In this document: positions 13,285 through 24,734 of the stretch, one piece after another
How the letters are laid out: each line of letters starts with the position of its first letter
How positions within the stretch are numbered: position 1 is the first letter of the stretch
From: Strix aluco
Taxonomy: Eukaryota; Chordata; Aves; Strigiformes; Strigidae
DNA: 64,000 nucleotides
Assembly: GCF_031877795.1 (NCBI RefSeq)
Contig: NC_133946.1
Location: forward strand, 11,941,144-12,005,143
Direction: 5' to 3'
Translations under genes and position numbers: made by a program
Notes under the pieces: model-generated
What the model saw: only the letters and a program-made list of their open reading frames with translations
What the model was told of the DNA's origin: nothing
The model's database searches: none

Positions 13285-13344
13285 AGTCACAGAATCACAG
13301 AATCATCTAGGTTGGAAAAGACCTTGAAGATCATCTAGTCAAAC
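13285..13344 (-). mobile_element. CR1 LINE 3'-end stub
   Basis: Read on the plus strand, the tandem TCACAGAA TCACAGAA followed by TCATCTAGGTTGGAAAAGAC and then GATCATCTAGTC is the inverted 3' terminus of a CR1 element. Only about 60 bp remain. The element runs in the same direction as the receptor gene, starting about 40 bp upstream of its ATG. Confidence 0.85.
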
Positions 13345-14229
13345 AGGGATGAGACTGTCAGCCCTGAAAAAGGGGGGAAAAAAATAGGGGGGAAAAAAAA
13401 GGGAAAAGGAAAAGGGAAAAAAAGGAAAGAAACGTGCTTTGACTGTACTTCTGTGCAGAAGAACCCATCCCCAGGGTCTAGGTGCTCTTGCACGGCCCCG
13501 TAGTGATGCACCAGCTGACTTAAAAGATGCTGCGACTTCTCAAGAGCGAGTGTGCCCCGTGGCAGACACAGCGGAGCATCGGCACGGAGAGAATGGGCAA
13601 CCTGGCTACGAAAGGGTAACCAGATCTGCCGGCAGCTGCCAGTCTGGAGCAGCAGGACAGGGAAAGCAGCTCGGGATGCCTCGTGGAGAGTAAGGTGAGA
13701 GCTCTGCTGACATAAAGCAGAAATAAAAGATGCTCCTGCACTTTTTGCTTTCCCCTTTTCCCTGCCAGCTCCATCCTGACACGCCAGGCCCGCGGCTGCC
13801 TCCAGTCTCTCCACCCCCCACCTTCCCCCCAGCCCACCCTGCCCCACCATTCCCCCGGCCCCAGGGGGTTATTTTACCCCGTTGGTTATTTCTCCGCTGC
13901 CCGTGGAGCTCGGGCTTCTCCCACCATCCCTCGTCGCCAGCGCGACGGGACCTGGGCACAGCCACAAAACTACTGAGAGCAGCCCACGGGGGATGACACC
14001 AAAGACATTCTAGCCCATTTCTGAACGTGTGTTGCCCTTTCAACGCTGAACCACAATTGTGTAAGGAAATGTGGGCACACAATTGTGTAAGAAAGTGGAA
14101 GGAAATGAAGAATTACCCTCCAGGACCCTCCTCTGGGACCCCACGCTGTCGACTTTACCATTTCATCCCCCTGGCCAGGACCTGCCCAGTCTCCTTCCCC
14201 ATAGTGAAGAGTCAAACCAGCATTAATTA
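13345..14229. other. Upstream flank of the receptor gene with purine tract
   Basis: Contains a purine-only G/A-rich tract at about 13365-13432. No exon or RNA gene is recognised in the remainder. An acceptor-like context for a noncoding 5' exon could not be fixed. Confidence 0.4.
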
Positions 14230-15030
14230 AGCAGCCCCCGTAATGAGCTGGGAGATAGGACGGTTTCCCACCGCCCGGCTGCACAGGCAGCGCACACGCA
14301 GGGGGGTAACGCCGCTCCGGGCCCCGCGCCCTGCCCGGGAACACAAAACCCAGCTCCAACAGCCGAGAAGCCCCTAAATACGATCGTTAATTTAAAGAAT
14401 AAACATTCAGCCCCGCTCCCAGAGCCCCCTCCATTGCGGAGCTCCCCCGCAGCCCGGGGGGGTCCGTGTCCAGCCGGGACCGAGCCCAAGCCGGGGACTT
14501 ACCCGGACCCCCCCCGGGGCCGGAGCGCACTCACCTGCCGGGGGGTCTCGGGGACGGCGGGGGGCTCCGGGCTCCCCAAAATTCCGGCGGAGCCGCCGAG
14601 GAGCGTTTTCTTCACCGGCCGCTGTTCGCCAGGAGCCCCCCGGCCGCCGCGGGGCTGGCTGACATTCGCTCTCGCTCGCGTTCCGGCTTCATTTTGGGAA
14701 GGTTTGTTGGGTTTTATGTTGTTGGTTGTTTTTTTTTTTTGTCCCGGTGCCGGAGCGTTTAAGCCGAGGAGGAGCGGGACGTGCCCACCCGCGACGTCGG
14801 GTGTTCCAGGTACTCGCGGGGACGCGCACATCCCCCCCGCCGCTTCGCGGGTGGAGCCGCATCCCCACCCCCCCATTCCCCCCCCCCCCCAGACCCCCCC
14901 CGGGGCTGCGCGAGGCGGGGCGGGTCCGGGACCCCCCCTCGGGGGAAGGGGAGGGCGCGGGGACCGCGCGGAGATCGTGGGAGCCGGCAGCGGGCGCCCC
15001 GTCGGGGGTCCCGGTCCGGAGGGTGAAGGG
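14230..15030. promoter_or_regulatory. CpG-rich block, possible distal promoter or 5' exon of the receptor gene
   Basis: CpG dinucleotides are frequent here and sparse on both sides. The block includes poly-C runs near 14880-14892 and a run of about 11 T near 14731. Long open frames on both strands are a by-product of the GC-rich composition: they lack recognisable domains. The block sits about 1-1.8 kb upstream of the receptor ATG, so a promoter role for that gene is plausible. This is inference only. Confidence 0.5.
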
Positions 15031-15262
15031 AATGTGGGGTGAAGGGAATAGTGGGGTGAGGGCAGCGTGGGGTGAAAGGAGTGTGAGGTGAAGGGAGCCA
15101 GGAGGTGAAGTGAGCTGTGGGGTGAGGTCAGCCGTGGGGTGCAGGCAGCTGTGGGGTGAGGGTGGCGTGGGATGAAGGCAGTGTGGGTTGAGGGCAGCCG
15201 TGGGGTACAGGCAGCCGTGGAGTGCAGGCAGCATGGGGTGAAGGCAGCCGTGGGACACGGGT
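15031..15262. repeat. Minisatellite of GTGGGGTGAAGGCAGC-like units (~20 bp)
   Basis: About eleven imperfect units of GTGGGGTGA(A/G)GGCAGC with lengths of roughly 18-22 bp follow one another, all in the same orientation. Weaker related motifs (GTGGGGC, ATGGGCACCCA) continue to about 15450. G-rich strand asymmetry is strong, and the GGGG spacing could support G-quadruplexes. Confidence 0.8.
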
Positions 15263-18200
15263 GCCCCAGTTGTAGGGCGATGGGCACCCACCCACGGGCT
15301 ACTTGTGACCCAGGTGTGAGGCAAGGGCAGGGTGGGGTGAGGGTGGTCCAGCCATGGGTTGATGGGCACCCAACCGTGGGGCCACTGGGGGCCACCCACC
15401 AGCCATGGTGTGGGGCACAGGCGTGGGGTGCAGTGCGTGCCCACGGAGCTGAACCCCCCATGCACCCCAGCACCAGCCTGTCCCAGAACCGATGAGCCAG
15501 CACAGGCCGGGCGCGGGGGCAGCGATAGCAAGGGGCGGCGGGGAATTGCCTCCTGCCCGCAGCCACGGGCCAGGGCATAAAAATGCCATTTTGTGTTTTA
15601 TTTCCTGGTGGAGAAGAAAGAAAACCCGAGCCAGGGCAGGATCCCAGCCCGCCAGGAGCAGCACCAGGACCGCCAGCCCAGAAGGCGCTGGGTGCTCCAC
15701 GCATCCGGCCAACCCCCCAGCCCCGCTTTCCACCGCCGGGAAATTCAGCAGAATTGGCCCAAATGCAAACAGGAGCCAAACAACCAAACCACCAGCTTTT
15801 CCCATTTTTCTAGATACCTCAAGTCACCTTTTATCGCAGATGCACTCAAACCTCGCCAGATCGGCACGGGGGCACACCAGAAACGTGTGACCTTTTCAAT
15901 CAGCAGGCATTTCCCTTCAAGGGCATGTCAATATTGACATTTTTAAGAGCTTGGGAAAAGAAGCTTCAGCACTAAAACGCTCCTTGCACAGACACTTGAA
16001 AAAGCTTCTGCAACGCCTGTTGAGCGTTTAGGGACACGCTAGATTAGATTTTTATTTCTTGACTGTTCTCTCCTCTGTGTGTTTACAAATAATGTAAATG
16101 TCTTTCAAACCAAATAAAACCAATCTCTCCGTATGGTTCGCTCCCAGAACGGAGCTGTTAGGGTTTAAAATGGCAGGTAGTTCTTTTATTGATTTCCACC
16201 CACGCTCACTCCTTTTGGGTTGCAAGTCTCAGTTCTGAAGAGAGCTGGATGTATGGGCTCAGGACATCATCCAGCCATGATCAAAGGGGTTTTTTGAAAA
16301 AAAAAAAAAAAGTGTTTTTGGATATAGGGCAAGCATGATCCATATGGCTGAAGTCACTAAAACTATTCCTCTTAAATTCAGCATATGCCTGAGTGATGTG
16401 CTACACCCAGGTCAGCCCAGGTTAGCTGTCTGGGCAGAGCTTCAGGGGGTGGTTGGAGTTATTTTAACAAGCTTTCTCCTTTTTATCAGAGATTTTACAT
16501 GCAGTCAGGGCCGTAGGAGCAGGTCTTTAAACCAGGTTTAAGGGCAGGCGGCTCCGACACTGCCCATGGGCTATTGCTCTGCTAAAACACGGCGCTGAAA
16601 AGCCCGGGGAGCTGCTGGGGCAGCACGGCTGAGGCTTCAGCTGCACCTGAAGCAGCCAGAGGTGCCTCAGGAGGTGAAACTAATTCCCCAATTAGATATA
16701 AAAGGTCACGCCAGGCCTTTTCTGTAAGGGATTATTCATGTTTAACAGTTCTTTTTGCTCTGCAGAGCCCAGCAGGCTGGAGGAATGGAAGCAATTTGCT
16801 AAACTTAGAAATAGCGATTTAAGTGCTTCACAGAACTTGGAGGGAAAAAAAATACAGTGGGGAAAAAACCCCAAACCAGGTCTGTTCTGCTAATTGGGAG
16901 GAGGAAGAGCTGCCTTTGGTGGGAAAGGGGTTTCCACCTCCTTGGCACTGCGGAATAAAGGTGCTTTTGTTGCTGGATTACGCCGATCCTGCGCTGTGTA
17001 TGGGGCAGAGGCGTGAGAAGGGGTTACCCAGAAATGTGAGTACCAAGCGCCGGAGCTGCTGGAGTGGGGCAGGGGGATGCGGCCCCGGGGGTGGCTGGGC
17101 CAGCAGCTCTTCTGTAAGGCTGAAAGCTTGAAATAAGAGGGGGGGGATAAAATAAAAGTGTGGCTGGAGTCAGCCTCATGCAATATGGCCACGAGCACAA
17201 ATCTCTTGGCTGCTGTGAGCCATTAAGGCCTTTGTTGGAGAAGTGCCGGGTTGCTGACCGGGTGCCCAGCTGAGACCCAGCAAACTCAGTGGTTAAATGA
17301 GCAGGGAAATGGCGACGGCCAAGTTGAACGAGGGGGCTGGGGCTGAATGGGGAGAAAGCGGCGTAACCGTGAGCAGGTGTGGGCGTCTACCAGCCCTTCT
17401 CCCTGCTCTCTTCCCACAAAGACTGAGGGTGATGCGTTGGAAAACTGTTTATTTTCTGTGTACAGGGCACATACTGTTGCATTAAGGAAATTTCAGGGAG
17501 TTCGTTGTTTTGCTTGAAGCTGCTTAGGGCCCTTCCCCGCCACCTTTCAGTGCGTGTCCCTGAGCTGGGGCTTTGTGTTCCGGCCATGTGGCTGGCGAAG
17601 GGCGGCTGCGGGCTCGGCCACAGGGGCAGCGGTGGGGGATGCGGTTCATGAAACCCACGGGGCTCCCGCCGGCTTCGGCGCAGGGCGAGCAAAGGGCCTA
17701 CAGGCTGAAACGTGGCAGGGAGACACGGTGAGGAGTCACGAGAGGTTGTTCCTGGAACGTGCAGCTGCCACTGTCTGCAGGTTGCATCCTTCCTTCTGCG
17801 GCGGCCGCTCAGAGCGTGCACGGCTGCGGTTTCTCTCCCATCCTCTCTCCCACCCCTCTGGCCACCTTTTCTTGCAACCTCTGCTCCCCTCAGTGCTTTT
17901 TCCACTCCCGTTTTTCCTTTTGGAAATGATTTCCAGCTTATTTCAAGGTAGTGAATTGCTACGTGATCGATTGATACGCGGATAAAGACTTTAGAAATGG
18001 GGGCTTGTGAGAAATTAGCTCTAATTGGGCATTTATTACTGTAACACAGTTGAACCGTGTGATTAAAAAGAGGAAGCAAGCATTGCTTCAGTACTGATTT
18101 CAGTGGCGAGATGAAGTTAATAATGTACGACTCCTAACGAGATTTGAGAGGCAAACAATAATCTCAATGTCCAGCAACTACAGTAATTACTTTGTTTCCA

Positions 18201-20226
18201 TTGCGTTATGCAAGAGTGTTATGACAAGCTTGGTAGTAATGAGAGCTGAAATTAACCCCGGGGATAATTACCCTGCTGACCTGAGCGAGGGGCTGATGGG
18301 GAGATGGGGCAGATCGCCACTGATTAGAGACCTCGGTTTGGTTTGTTTTTCAGCGTGGAGGGAGCCCACAGCAATCAAGCTATGGGAAAGCTTTTCTTTC
18401 CTGGGCCAAAAACGCTCCAAAATGAGCTGAGTGGCCGTTCATTGGGCAGGTGCGGACCTTGTCCCCCCAGCTCTCTCTGGGTCGTGGCTCCGGCCGTGCC
18501 CGGGTCCCACGGGCAGTTTGCATCCGCAGGTTCAGCCCTGGCAGCAAACCCGGCACATCGTTTCGGGATCACAATGTAATTTTCCTGACTCTCCAAACTC
18601 AAACGCCTTTGATTTGCCTCGGGAATGGCAGGAGTTGGCTGGGGATTTGTGTTTGTGGTTTCTGGGAGGGTAGGACCTAGATCCTAATCCCAGCTGGACA
18701 GGGAAGGGGTTGATCTTGGAGATATCCCAAAGCAGATAAAGAGTAAAAACAAAGCTGAAAATGTCTGGAAGTGGAAGGGGGAGCCAAGCCTCCCTGGGCA
18801 GCCCATGCAGCTGAATTCCCCGTGGCATCTCTTGTGGGTTTGGGCAGTGGATTACGAAGGCACTGGGAGGGCAACAAGCACACAGAAATCCACCCTGGGT
18901 TTGCGAAGATTGTCCTGAAAAAACAAGCAGCCACTTGCCCCCAACTACAAACACCATCTTCCAGCTAAAATACTGTTATGAAGTTTTTATTAGAAGCGTC
19001 AGGACAAACACTGCAGTTTTAAAGCTCTCGGCTATTCAGAAATACGCTGTCGTGGAACCGCTTTGGAGCAGTTACTGCCTCTCATGAAAAGATTGGGCCT
19101 TTGTCATTTTTACCTTTTTCTTTTTTTTCTTTCTCCTTTGGAAGGAAAATCAAATCCTTCCTTCTCCACAGCCATCACTTTGAAGCTGGATGTATTAATT
19201 GCCATTTGCCCCATAATAAGGGAGAGTAGTAACAGGGTTGCTTGTTATTTAACGTGGCCGGGGTACCTGGCTGCCAGCCCATCAGCTCTGTTTTCTTTGG
19301 AAGCCTCCGATTCCACCTGCAAGATCTTTTCATCTTCGCCTTCGTAGCTTATTAAAGAAGGGAAAATTAATCATCATCATCAACTGGAATTTTTGGGGGT
19401 AAGAGGAATCGAAATTGTCAGATGTGTCCTAGGAAAGTTCTGCAAAATTATGACTTTTGGTGCGAAAAGGCTGTTGATTTGTCTCAGTCTGAGGGATGTG
19501 GGTCACTGTTATTAAAGCTGGCTGGGAGCTGACTTCAGAGGCGAGCACTCATTCCCGCCCAGTAATCAGCAGGAAGAAAATCATCTTTGTCTCTATATCG
19601 CAGTCTGGTTGAGAGCTGCTGTTAATTTTAAACAGCAGAACAATCTGATACGGGAAGCAGAAGGCTCTTAAAAGATCGTTTGAGATGAGAGATGGAGTCT
19701 GGACATGACAGCAGAGTAACGAATCGCTGCAGGGCTGGGACAGAGCACATCCACCCCGACTCAGACAGATAATTCATCCACGGCCAGGGCAACCAGCAGC
19801 AGTGCTGGAGCTTTTCCCTCTGCACGTGCTTGGGTCAGAAAAGGTTTTTCCAGGATAATCCTTACTGCTTCCAGACCCTGTAGGATAAACTGCTCATCCG
19901 AAAGCGCATATTGCCCCGGCCCAGGGGTTTGTGTCTCTGCATGGAGACAAGTGATGGATTCGAAAGCTGTGACCCACCCCGCTGAGCCTGGCTTGGGAGC
20001 TGGAGATGCTGCTTGAAGCATCAGAGCTTGAGGCATCTGCTATGACATCCCGGTGTCCATCCTGCCCTGTACTGGTGATGACCAGGAATCAGGGTTTGCT
20101 GTGATTTTACCCTTTTCTTTGTGTGTGGGTCACCAGGTTGACTTCTAGAAATAACCACAGGTTCCAGCACCTGCAAGACACCTCCAGAGAGCAACCAGAG
20201 TAGGACCACCTGAAGCCACTTCTGAA
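15263..20226. other. Intergenic stretch, no gene recognised
   Basis: No coding exon with paired splice sites, no RNA gene and no recognisable transposon was found. Includes an A-run near 16296-16310. The longest open frames (e.g. minus 17387-18079) are low-complexity or arginine/serine-rich and match nothing I know. Confidence 0.5.
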
Positions 20227-20920
20227 AATCACAGAATCACAGGATGGTTTGGGTGGGAAGGGACCTTAAAGCCCATCCAGTGCCACCCCCCGCCCCGGGC
20301 AGGGACACCTTCCACTAGCCCAGGTTGCCCAAAGCCCTGTCCAACCTGGCCTTGAACCCTTCCAGGTAGGGGGCAGCCACAGCGTCTCTGGGCAACCTGT
20401 GCCAGGGCCTCAACCACCCTCACAGGGAAGAATTTCTTCCTTAGATCTCATCTAAATCTCCCCTCTGGCAGTTCAAACCAGTTACCCCTCTTCCTATCCC
20501 TCCCCTCTGATCAAGAGTCCCTCCCTCCTTTCCTGTAGCCCCTTTAAGTCCTGGGAGGCTGCTCTAAGGTCTCCCCGGAGCCTTCTCTTCTCCAGGCTGA
20601 ACCCCCTCAACTCTCTCAGCCTGTCCTCACAGGGGAGCTGCTCCAGCCCCCCCGAGCATCTTCGTGGCCTCCTCTGGCCCCACTCAAGCAGGTCCGTGTC
20701 CTTCTGCTGTTGGTGCCCCCAGAGCTGGACCCAGCACTGCAGGGGGGTCTCCCGAGAGCAGAGCAGAGGGGGAGAATCCCCCCCCTCGCCCTGCTGCCCA
20801 CACTGCTCTGGATGCAGCCCAGCACACGGGTGACTGTCTGGGCTGCCAGCGCATGTTGCTGGCTTACAGGCAGTTTCCCACCCACCAACACCCCCACATC
20901 CTCCTCCTCGGGGTGCTCAG
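20227..20920 (-). mobile_element. CR1 LINE, 5'-truncated, ~0.7 kb
   Basis: On the plus strand it begins with the inverted CR1 3' end (AATCACAGAATCACAGGATGG) and continues through the highly conserved CR1 tail, including the complements of GGTTGCCCA, GAAATTCTTCCCTGTGAG and GAGAAGGCTCCGGGGAGACC. It breaks off near the segment coding the end of the reverse transcriptase. It is very similar over its whole length to the CR1 at 30849-31837, so both belong to one fairly young subfamily. Confidence 0.93.
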
Positions 20921-23900
20921 TCAGTCAGTGTTCATCACCTGTTCTGCAAAATGGCAATCGCAGCACAGACTGTCCTCCCGCAGCAGGTTGCAATTTTTCC
21001 CAACCTGAGATCCTGGAGTGCCTGTCACTTAGAAAGCAGGACGGAATATTCTCAGCATCATTATACGGTGCTGCCAGCTGACGCTTCAATTGGATTGATT
21101 TTGTCAGTTCAAGTACACGGTGAACCACCTTTTTTTCCCCCTCTGTAGGTGGGTGGGAGCTCTTGGGAAAGCGCGGGGAGGATCAGACCGAGTGTGTTTA
21201 TCAGCGCACGTCAAGCACAAACGGAGCCGACCTTGAGGTGTGCGGTCGTGCCGCAGGAGGCAGCTGCCCGTCCTCGTTTTCCCAGGGATGTGTGTGAATC
21301 CTAGCAGTGAGCTGCATTTGTGCGTTGCCTTGCGCTGGAGAGGGATGTTTAACGGGTGTTTACGGCCGATTAGATTCCACAGAGGCACGAATCAGCCTCA
21401 GCCATTGCCCGAGTATTTTTTTTTCCTTAGTCACTCATTGGTTTAGGTGCTGCTTTCAATAAAAAGGTGCTTTGAGGCTCCTGTTTCCCAGCCCCCTTTT
21501 CCTCCTCACACCTTTGCTCGCTGCCCAATGTGCTCCGGTAGCCTGGCCCTTGCATTGCTCTGAGGCAGCAGAACTCAGATTGTCTTAAGATTTCACTTTA
21601 TTCTGCCCCATCTTGAAAACAAATTACTGGCAGCCTGACGATGGTGATGTGTTACAATACCAGTGTGATCCATCCCTCTGGGAAGTTTAAGGGGGTAGAG
21701 AAATGCTGTTTCACGCAGAGGAAAGGGTGAAGTATTGTCTTTGAGAGGTACAAACTGGAGCGGGGCTGACATTTCTTTTGTGATTATGAGTTCCTCACAC
21801 CTAAAAAAATCATCTCCCATATTTGATAGCAGGTCTCTGTGCGTTAACAGGGTGCTTCTAGACACTGCTCCTGTGGACCCGTCTGCACCAACTGACACTT
21901 TGCTTTTTCTCTATCATTACGCGGGTACCAATGGCTCAGCTGTTTGCTTAGCTTGGCGCATCTCCCAGCATGCGAATTATTTCCACATATAGGAAGGCTG
22001 GTGTTGCTGTGTAAGCAAAAAAAAAAAAAAAAAATCCCTAGGGAAAATGCTGCTTGCACCAGCAAGAGTTTGCCTGGCTGACAGGAGCTAACCAGCTTGC
22101 TTTTCCTGGGGTAAACCGTAATAGCTTGAAGTCAAGTCCTTGCTTAAACCACCTGTAGCACCACCGAGTGCAACGACACCGCCCAGACGCGTCCTGCTGC
22201 CTCACGTGTTCAGTTTAAGCCATCTTGTAAAGTTCTTTGGGGTCTAACGGAGGGGTTCTTGCTATTCTGACGGTGATTGAAGTACAGACCCGTCCCAAGT
22301 CTGATTTCTCTGGGTCAGTGTCCAAAGGCTGGGCCACGTGAAAGCTCCCAGCTCGTTCTTCCGAACCCCTCCCCACCCTAGTGCCTTCACTGGCCGGTGC
22401 CCCTTTGAGCAACACGGGGTTAGACTAAAGTGTCAATGTTTCTATGCAGCAAAGGCATGGTTAGGTTAAAACTAGATAAAAAATAGCTTGTGTGCTCGCA
22501 AACCAGCTTTTTAAAACTCTTTTCTTTGTTCTTCAGTGGACAGATCAGGCCCCCAGCCCTACCATTTACACCCTAGTTGAGTTAGAGTTAGGCAGCCTCT
22601 GGAGCAAGGCTGGACTGACAGGGCTGGATCTACTGCTTGATCTGACACCAGTCTCCCATTAAACGCCAACTTCTAAGCGCTTTGGCAGGTTCAATTTACT
22701 GTCTTGTGCTGACATTGCCAATCAACAGCCACAAACAGCAAACTGGTATTTCTTCCTGACTTGCATCCAGTGTGATGACTGAGCAAACCCACGCTAGGCC
22801 CGGCGCCCGTTCGGCTTTCCTGGCCATGCTGGAGCAGCTGCCACAACACTGCTGGAAGCCAACTGACCCTTCACCAGCACGGCCACGGGGCTGCTCGGGG
22901 TGGGGGCTGGCCCACCCCTTGGGGATGGGGACTGTGATGGTATTTTTTAATTTATTTTTTTCTCTAGTGCCCTTCTCTAGAGGGAATGCCAGGTTATGTG
23001 GACCCTAACTGTAAGTGTTTCAGTACAGTTATTCTGAATACATTTCTTTCTCAGATAGACAAAAGAATATGAAGCATCTTCACAGTCACTGCTGATCACA
23101 AGAAGGAAATGTATCGACTACAAAACAGTCTGGGTACAGACAGAGAAATTGCATCTCTCTGTACGTACCATTTCTGGTAAGTACTCAGAAGCATCTTTGT
23201 TACAGCCTGACATCACAGGTGAGAGATGTTTATAGCACTGTGTCAGTACAGGAAAGCAGACGTATTTTTAGAGATAAGTTAAAGGGGACATTTAAAAGAT
23301 GACTAAAACCACCCTCCAACAAGACACGAGACTTGCAAGTCTTGTATCACTGACGTTCAGGTGATTCACCATATTTCTCAAGTCTTAAAAAATTAAAAGT
23401 GTTTGTTCTAATGGAGACTCACGAGTGTGACTTTGGGCAGCCTGGTTTTACTGAAAAAACTGATCATGGAAACAAACACTGAGTCACGACGCCGACGGAG
23501 AAGCACCAACAGAGAAACAGGGGTCGGCGAATGAGATAACAGCACCATTTATAATTGCACGGACAGGAAACAAGGAAGCTCTATCAAGAAGCTACTTTTA
23601 AAAATGTCTTTTGATACAGATACATGATGAACATGGCATGACTAGTGTGCACAGATGATCAGAACCATCCCTGTACATTCTGTCTTGAGGAGCTGTATCC
23701 CACAGAATATGTATGCTGCTTCCCTCTACCGACCTTCTGTGTCAATGCCAAGACAGAAAGCACTGGTTCAAGTACACGATTAGGGATTCTTTGATTAGTC
23801 ATGGAAAATAACCCTCTGCAGAGTTAAACAGGATGAAAAACAAATACTAGAACATAATATTTCAAGTCAGAGAATTCTATGCAAGTCTGTGATGAAAACA

Positions 23901-24734
23901 AGTTGTTTGTAGCCTCCCTGGTTATTGCTCTGGGATTCCCGATACAGAATCTCACCTGACCCTCTTTTGGAAAGGCTGAAGGAGATAAACAGGTACCAAA
24001 TCACCAACAAGAATAAAAAATATTTCCCCTCCAGCCTATTCTATAACAGACAGATTGGTCAATAAAGAGGGATATTGTAGGAGGGTACATCAGAGAGGAA
24101 TGTTAAATAGTTGCAATGTCAATGATACCATCAATTTAACAATCGCAGTGATAGCTTCCTGCAGGGTTCCGAATTCATGTAGGTGAAAAATATTTGTCTT
24201 CCTCCAGGCACAGCTCAGGGCCAGCTCAGGCTTAAACAGGGAAGATCAATAGAAAACACCACAGTGGACTTTGCAGGAAAGAAAAAAAAAAAAAAAAAGC
24301 CCAATTGAGTAATAAAAAAGGTACAAGACAAGAAGAAAACCTGATTCAGTGGTTTTATCTGTTCTGTTCTAGACCGTTATGTCTTCTGATGCTTATGAAC
24401 AACTGCTATTTTGTGTTTAATACATCTCCTGATGAATTACAAACGATTCACATTCAGACTGGAATGATCAGGTTGCTACAGGCTGGGAGAAGATGGAAGT
24501 AAGATTTCAGTTCAGCGTACGCAGGGTCACGGGCGTTCTGCTCTCATCCGTAACAAATGCCAGTCGCTGTTTCCGGAGGGCCAGAGCTAGGTTTTTTGTG
24601 TGTTGGGGTTGTTTTTTTGTTTTTTAAATGACTGATAATTGGCACTTTTGCTCCCCCCCGATATTACTATCGCTGGATACAACTTCATCAGGGCTGGGAC
24701 AAGAGGCAGCTCTGTGGCAGGGCTGGTGTGTACC
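20921..24734. other. Intergenic stretch, includes possible CCDC32 3' UTR
   Basis: No exon or RNA gene recognised. A-runs occur near 22018-22035 and 24281-24298. CCDC32 is transcribed leftwards into this stretch. The nearest clear minus-strand AATAAA I noticed is at 22951-22956, about 1.8 kb past the stop, and a variant ATTAAA lies near 24415, so the transcript end is uncertain. Confidence 0.45.

Noticed and set aside
14499-15779. 426-codon and overlapping 280-codon minus-strand open frames
   Set aside because: They run through a CpG block and the GTGGGG minisatellite. The Pro/His/Thr repeats are translations of the tandem repeat, and no domain is recognisable.
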